Positions 60,262 to 64,000 of a stretch of 64,000 nt of DNA are shown here, piece after piece. Under the pieces are notes generated by a model. That model had not been told where the DNA came from, did not search any database, and was given only the letters and a program-made list of their open reading frames with translations. A program made the translations under genes and the position numbers. Each line of letters opens with the position of its first letter. Positions within the stretch are counted from its first letter, which is position 1. Source of the stretch: Paenibacillus ehimensis NBRC 15659 (GTDB lineage Bacteria; Bacillota; Bacilli; Paenibacillales; NBRC-103111); NCBI RefSeq assembly GCF_004000785.1, contig NZ_BILX01000012.1, positions 1 through 64,000 of the forward strand. Direction: 5' to 3'.

Positions 60262-61155
60262 ATGCGGCAGGGGGCGCGCAGACGGGAGACCAAATATTTT
60301 TACCTGTTTATTTCGCCGTGGCTGATCGGAGCGGCGGTATTCACGCTGTACCCGATCCTGTATTCGCTGTACATCAGCTTCACGGAATACAACATCACCA
60401 GCCCGCCAAAGTGGGTCGGCCTGCAGAACTACACCAAGATGCTTCAGGACGATCTGTTCTGGCGCGGGGTGAAAGCGACGGTGCTGTTCACGATATTCAG
60501 CGTACCGCTGCAGCTTCTGCTCTCGCTGTTTTTGGCGGTGTTGGTCAACCAGAAAATTCCGTTCCGCCGGTTTTTCCGGACCGCCATCTATTTCCCCAGC
60601 ATGATCTCCGGCGTGGCGATGTCGCTCGTCTGGCTGTGGGTGTTCAACTCCAAGATCGGCATGTTCAACTGGGCGCTCGGCCTGCTCGGGATCGACGGGC
60701 CCAAATGGCTCGAAGACAGCAACTGGGCGCTGGCTTCTATGATCATTATGACGATGTGGAGCGCCGGGGCGGGCATGGTCATCTTCCTCGCCGGCCTTCA
60801 GGGCGTGCCTCCGATCCTGTACGAAGCCGCCAAGATCGACGGCGTCACCCGTTGGCAGTCTCTGTGGCGCATCACGCTGCCGATGATCTCGCCTGTCGTG
60901 CTGTTCCAGCTCATCATGGGCATCATCGACTCGTTTCAGGTGTTTACGCAGGCGTTTGTCATGACGAAAGGGGGGCCGCACTACGCCACCCAGTTCTACG
61001 TGTACTACTTATGGCAGAACGGCTTCAAATTTTTCAAGATGGGCTACGCTTCGGCGATGTCATGGCTGCTGCTGATCGTCATCATGCTCATGACGTTCCT
61101 GATCATGCGAGTGTCCCGGAAGCTTGTTCATTATGAAGGAGGCGGCGGCGTATGA
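60262..61155 (+). CDS. sugar ABC transporter permease (MalF/UgpA type)
   Basis: A 297-residue six-helix permease: KYFYLFISPWLIGAAVFTLYPILYSLYISFTEYN at the start, EAA loop YEAAKIDGVTRWQSLWRITLPMISPV, and the helix-6 region GGPHYATQFYVYYLWQNGF typical of the UgpA group. ATG 60262 has GGAGGG eight bases upstream; the in-frame TTG at 60256 is less likely. Overlaps the next permease gene by 4 bases. Confidence 0.94.
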   Translation: MRQGARRRETKYFYLFISPWLIGAAVFTLYPILYSLYISFTEYNITSPPKWVGLQNYTKMLQDDLFWRGVKATVLFTIFSVPLQLLLSLFLAVLVNQKIPFRRFFRTAIYFPSMISGVAMSLVWLWVFNSKIGMFNWALGLLGIDGPKWLEDSNWALASMIIMTMWSAGAGMVIFLAGLQGVPPILYEAAKIDGVTRWQSLWRITLPMISPVVLFQLIMGIIDSFQVFTQAFVMTKGGPHYATQFYVYYLWQNGFKFFKMGYASAMSWLLLIVIMLMTFLIMRVSRKLVHYEGGGGV

Positions 61156-62033
61156 GTACGGCATCCGTAACGCAGAAGCGTCCGGTGCGGCAAAAGGACA
61201 GCAAGCGCAAAACAACCCCGTTCGAATGGCTGGTCTTTCTGCTGCTGGTCGTCATCGCGGTCATCATGATTTTTCCGACGCTCAACATGTTCTCGACCGC
61301 GTTCAAATCGCAGGCGGAAGTGCTCAAATTCCCGCCCCGACTCATCCCGGAGCAGTTCGCCTGGGGCAACTTCAAGAACCTGTTCACCCAATACCAGTAC
61401 GGCCTGTGGTACAAAAACAGCCTGCTGATCGCCTTTTTCAGCGTTATCGGGACCGTGCTTTCGTCGTCCCTCGTCGCGTTCGGGTTCGCGCGCTATCACG
61501 CCCGGGGGAAAAACGTGCTGTTCCTGTTTCTGCTCAGCACGATGATGATCCCGTACCCGGCCCTCATGATTCCGCAGTTCATTTTGTTCAAAAATCTCGG
61601 GTGGATGGACACGATTCTGCCGATTACCGTCCCCGCTTTTTTCGGCTCGGCCTATAACATCTTCCTCATCCGGCAGTTCTTCACTTCGTTATCGAACGAA
61701 CTGTACGACGCGGCCAAAATCGACGGCTGCTCCGAGTGGCGCCAGTGGTGGAACATCGCGCTGCCGCTCTCCGGTCCCGTGCTGGCGACCGTAGCGATCT
61801 TCGGCTTCATGTACAGCTGGAACGATCTGCTCGGCCAGGTGCTGTACCTGAACTCGTCCGAGCATTTCACCCTGACGATCGGCATGACCGCGATGTATTC
61901 GACCGCCACGCGGCTGGTGCCGTGGAATCTCGTCATGCTGTCCGCCGTTCTGGCTCTCGTTCCGATCCTGGTTTTATTTTCAGTCGCACAAAAATATTTC
62001 GTAGAAAGCATCGTGCTGACTGGAGTGAAATGA
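61152..62033 (+). CDS. sugar ABC transporter permease (MalG/UgpE type)
   Basis: A 293-residue permease. The first helix is EWLVFLLLVVIAVIMIFPTLNMFSTAFKSQAEV, and the EAA loop reads YDAAKIDGCSEWRQWWNIALPLSGPV. The ATGA overlap with the upstream permease gene indicates coupled translation. Again no ATPase gene is present, so a shared MsmX-like ATPase elsewhere is expected. Confidence 0.94.
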   Translation: MSTASVTQKRPVRQKDSKRKTTPFEWLVFLLLVVIAVIMIFPTLNMFSTAFKSQAEVLKFPPRLIPEQFAWGNFKNLFTQYQYGLWYKNSLLIAFFSVIGTVLSSSLVAFGFARYHARGKNVLFLFLLSTMMIPYPALMIPQFILFKNLGWMDTILPITVPAFFGSAYNIFLIRQFFTSLSNELYDAAKIDGCSEWRQWWNIALPLSGPVLATVAIFGFMYSWNDLLGQVLYLNSSEHFTLTIGMTAMYSTATRLVPWNLVMLSAVLALVPILVLFSVAQKYFVESIVLTGVK

Positions 62034-62075
62034 ATAACCCGTCAACGGGGTCACCAAATGAAGGAGTGAGGAAAG

Positions 62076-63446
62076 ATGAAAAGAAACAAGACGGCTTGTC
62101 TCGGCGCGATTCTGCTGACCGGCGCAGTATTGCTGCCTGCTTGCTCGGGCGACACGAAAGAAGGCGGGTCCAAGGGGGACTCCACGGTCACGATCACGCA
62201 GTTCGTTCCCGATATTCCGGATAAAACCTTCGTCGAGAAGCTCGTCCCGGAATTCGAGGCGAAGCACCCGAACATCAAGGTCAAGATCATGAAGACGCCT
62301 TACGCAGAGTTTGATTCGAAGCTGCAGGCGATGATCGCCGCCGGGACGGCACCCGACGTCACCTCGCATTGGGGCGAGGGCGGCTTCATCGAATATTACG
62401 ACAAGGGCTTGCTGCGCGACCTGACCGACCTGATGAAAGAGGACAACTTCAAAGCGTCCGATTACGGCATTCCCGACAATCTGATGGACATCTACAAGAT
62501 CGACGGCAAAAACTACGGCATCCCGGTTTACAGCTATGTGACGATGCTCCTCTACAACAAGGACATGTTCGACAAAGCGGGCATCCCATACCCGCCGTCG
62601 AGCTACGAAGACAAGTCTTGGACGTTCGACAAAATGATCGAAACCGCCAAAAAGCTGAGCAAGCCGAGCGACGATTTCGAGAAGGTGGAGTTCGGCTTGG
62701 ACTGGGGCTGGGGCGAGAGGGATATGCGTCCGGTTTATTTCGGAGCCAAAGTCTACTCCGACGACACGTGGACGAACGGCGGCCACGCGACGTCCTTCCA
62801 CTTCAATTCGCCCGAGGTCGTCAAAATCAACCAGCGCTTGTCCGACTTGATCCTGAAGGACAAGGTGATGCCGTCGCCGGAATTCACCAAAGCCGTCGCC
62901 GGGCAGGGCGGCGATCCGTTCGCCACCGGACGCGTAGGGATGTCGGTCGCCGGCGCCTGGATTCTCGCCTCGGTCAAGGATTACAGCTTCAAGATCGGCG
63001 TGGCCGCGGTCCCGTACAGCGGCAGCGACAAGAACCGCAACGTGCTGTACGTCGACCCGCTCCTCATCCTGAAGGATTCCAAGCATCCGAAGGAAGCGTA
63101 CGAATGGATCAAATTCCAGCTGGGCAAAGACATCCAGGAAAAATCGATCGAGCTGAGCGGCGGTACGCCTCCGGCCAACCAACAGGCCGCCGAAAAGTAT
63201 TTCAATCTGTACGCTCCCGCGATCGATCCCAAGGACATGAAGAACGTCGTCGAAGGCGGGCTGAAATACGGCGTCGAGTCGTATAACCATCTGATCACCC
63301 ACTACTCCGAGATTTTGAACATCGTCAAGAACGAGCTGGACCTCGTGGACAACGGGCAAAAAACCGTAGCCGAAGTCAGCCCGCAGCTGGAGAAAAAGGT
63401 GAACGACCTGCTGAAGGAGAAAAACGCCGGCAAAGCCAACAAATAA
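62076..63446 (+). CDS. family 1 sugar-binding lipoprotein
   Basis: A 456-residue lipoprotein (lipobox LPACS, Cys at about residue 23). Binding-fold blocks: VEKLVPEFEAKHPNIKVKIMKTPYAEFDSKLQAMIAAGTAPDVTSHWGEGGFIEY, YGIPVYSYVTMLLYNKDMFDKAGIPYPP and FATGRVGMSVAGAWILASVK. It is the last gene of the permease-permease-binding protein operon, an inverted order compared with the importer at 27618. GGAGTGAGGAAAG precedes ATG 62076. The ligand is probably a sugar or oligosaccharide. Confidence 0.92.
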   Translation: MKRNKTACLGAILLTGAVLLPACSGDTKEGGSKGDSTVTITQFVPDIPDKTFVEKLVPEFEAKHPNIKVKIMKTPYAEFDSKLQAMIAAGTAPDVTSHWGEGGFIEYYDKGLLRDLTDLMKEDNFKASDYGIPDNLMDIYKIDGKNYGIPVYSYVTMLLYNKDMFDKAGIPYPPSSYEDKSWTFDKMIETAKKLSKPSDDFEKVEFGLDWGWGERDMRPVYFGAKVYSDDTWTNGGHATSFHFNSPEVVKINQRLSDLILKDKVMPSPEFTKAVAGQGGDPFATGRVGMSVAGAWILASVKDYSFKIGVAAVPYSGSDKNRNVLYVDPLLILKDSKHPKEAYEWIKFQLGKDIQEKSIELSGGTPPANQQAAEKYFNLYAPAIDPKDMKNVVEGGLKYGVESYNHLITHYSEILNIVKNELDLVDNGQKTVAEVSPQLEKKVNDLLKEKNAGKANK

Positions 63447-63493
63447 GCGCACAAGTCTTCCGACATTGCCGCGCAACGACTCCCCTGCGCCCG

Positions 63494-63515
63494 GGCCCCT
63501 CCTTGCGGAGGGGCC
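63494..63515 (+). other. hairpin after the binding protein gene
   Basis: Perfect 9-base arms GGCCCCTCC and GGAGGGGCC with a TTGC loop. No T tract follows, so it may be an mRNA stabiliser or a weak terminator before the LacI-type gene. Confidence 0.55.
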
Positions 63516-63579
63516 ATACGGAGCTATGGTATACTATTGCTTATCTATACGAATACCGATCCGGGAGTTTGATCTGATT

Positions 63580-64000
63580 ATGAAAAAAGTTAGCATATGG
63601 GACGTCGTGAAAAAATCGGGACTTTCGCTCGTGACCGTGTCGAAGGTGCTTAACAATTCGCCCACCGTCCGGGAGAGCAACCGCCAGAAGGTGCTGCAGG
63701 CCATCCAGGAGCTGGATTACCGCCCCAATGCGGCCGCCCGCAACCTGGCGCGGGGATCGACGGGACTGATCGGCCTGACGCTGATCACCCTGCAGGATTC
63801 GGTGTTCGACGGCATCGTGCATGCCGTGAACGAAGCGCTGGAGGAGAACGGCTATTTTTTGGCACTCAATGTGTGCTCCTCTCCGGACGGCGCTTTGAAG
63901 CCGACCAACTTTTTGTTTCAGGAAGACCGGGTCGACGGCATCATCGTGCTGTCGCCCATGGAAGAAGAGCAGTATGTGCTGGAGCTCAAACGGAAGAAAA
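63580..64000 (+). CDS. LacI-family transcriptional regulator, C-terminus cut off
   Basis: About 140 residues of a LacI/GalR regulator before the window ends. The DNA-binding part is complete: SIWDVVKKSGLSLVTVSKVL, NNSPTVRESNRQKVLQAIQE and the hinge LDYRPNAAARNLARGSTGLIGL. The start of the periplasmic-binding-like domain follows. Its likely target is the pair of TATAAACGTTTATA palindromes in front of the importer at 60262; LacI-family proteins prefer such central-CG sites. Confidence 0.9.
   Translation, partial: MKKVSIWDVVKKSGLSLVTVSKVLNNSPTVRESNRQKVLQAIQELDYRPNAAARNLARGSTGLIGLTLITLQDSVFDGIVHAVNEALEENGYFLALNVCSSPDGALKPTNFLFQEDRVDGIIVLSPMEEEQYVLELKRKK

Noticed and set aside
61980-63476. 498-codon open frame opposite the binding protein gene
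   Set aside because: Its Val/Arg/Asp-rich repeats are the reverse image of the binding protein codons; no start signal.

Overview
The window reads as chromosomal DNA of a GC-rich, spore-forming member of the Bacillota, most like Paenibacillus, Cohnella or a close relative. The signs are strong AGGAGG-type ribosome binding sites, several TTG/GTG starts, a Spo0M-type sporulation protein, a KinA-like sensor kinase, YesM/YesN two-component pairs beside ATPase-less sugar ABC importers, a T-box in front of proS, and many short T-tailed terminators. I see no rRNA, tRNA or CRISPR array.

Layout. 0-14 kb is mostly minus strand: a hypoxanthine-DNA glycosylase, a chemotaxis receptor, a methyltransferase with an aldose dehydrogenase-like lipoprotein, XhlA-like and Dps proteins, a REC-PAS-histidine kinase, Spo0M, a small protein kinase overlapping an SMP-30 protein, and a CzcD-type metal exporter with its own promoter and a likely ArsR-type operator. 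14.5-19.5 kb is a complete fructoselysine (Amadori product) locus, frlC-frlA-frlB-frlD-frlR. Its gene set is that of enterobacteria (APC permease plus epimerase), not the ABC-transporter version of Bacillus subtilis. Two promoters carry the same 26-bp element, and a catabolite-repression site overlaps the first.

19.5-21.7 kb is an accessory stretch: a structured-looking RNA region, an AT-rich pair (secreted pore-former-like protein and a divergent two-helix membrane protein), and gene remnants. 21.7-30.8 kb is a sugar-sensing and uptake block: YesN regulator, YesM kinase, two binding proteins without permeases of their own, then a second binding protein and two permeases, preceded by a leader that can hide its ribosome binding site. 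31-42.7 kb holds a phosphodiesterase-like enzyme, an ABC exporter divergent from an OmpR-type two-component system, an Xaa-Pro peptidase, a DUF3829 lipoprotein, a class B penicillin-binding protein and an ECF sigma/anti-sigma pair.

42.7-46.7 kb is a second accessory stretch: small unknown proteins, an XRE regulator, and a decayed toxin/immunity cluster containing a WHH-nuclease tail joined to a SUKH immunity remnant, an intact HEAT-like immunity protein and a frameshifted VgrG-like N-terminus. 46.9-64 kb returns to core-like genes: DUF72, proS, EcsC, an iron(III)-type ABC importer operon ending in an MBL-fold hydrolase and divergent from a LysR regulator, a secreted CYTH-like protein, DUF2252, and a sugar ABC importer whose promoter carries two identical 14-bp palindromes, followed by a LacI-type regulator cut off by the window end.

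Functions are inferred from recognised motifs and family resemblance read by eye; no database search was run.
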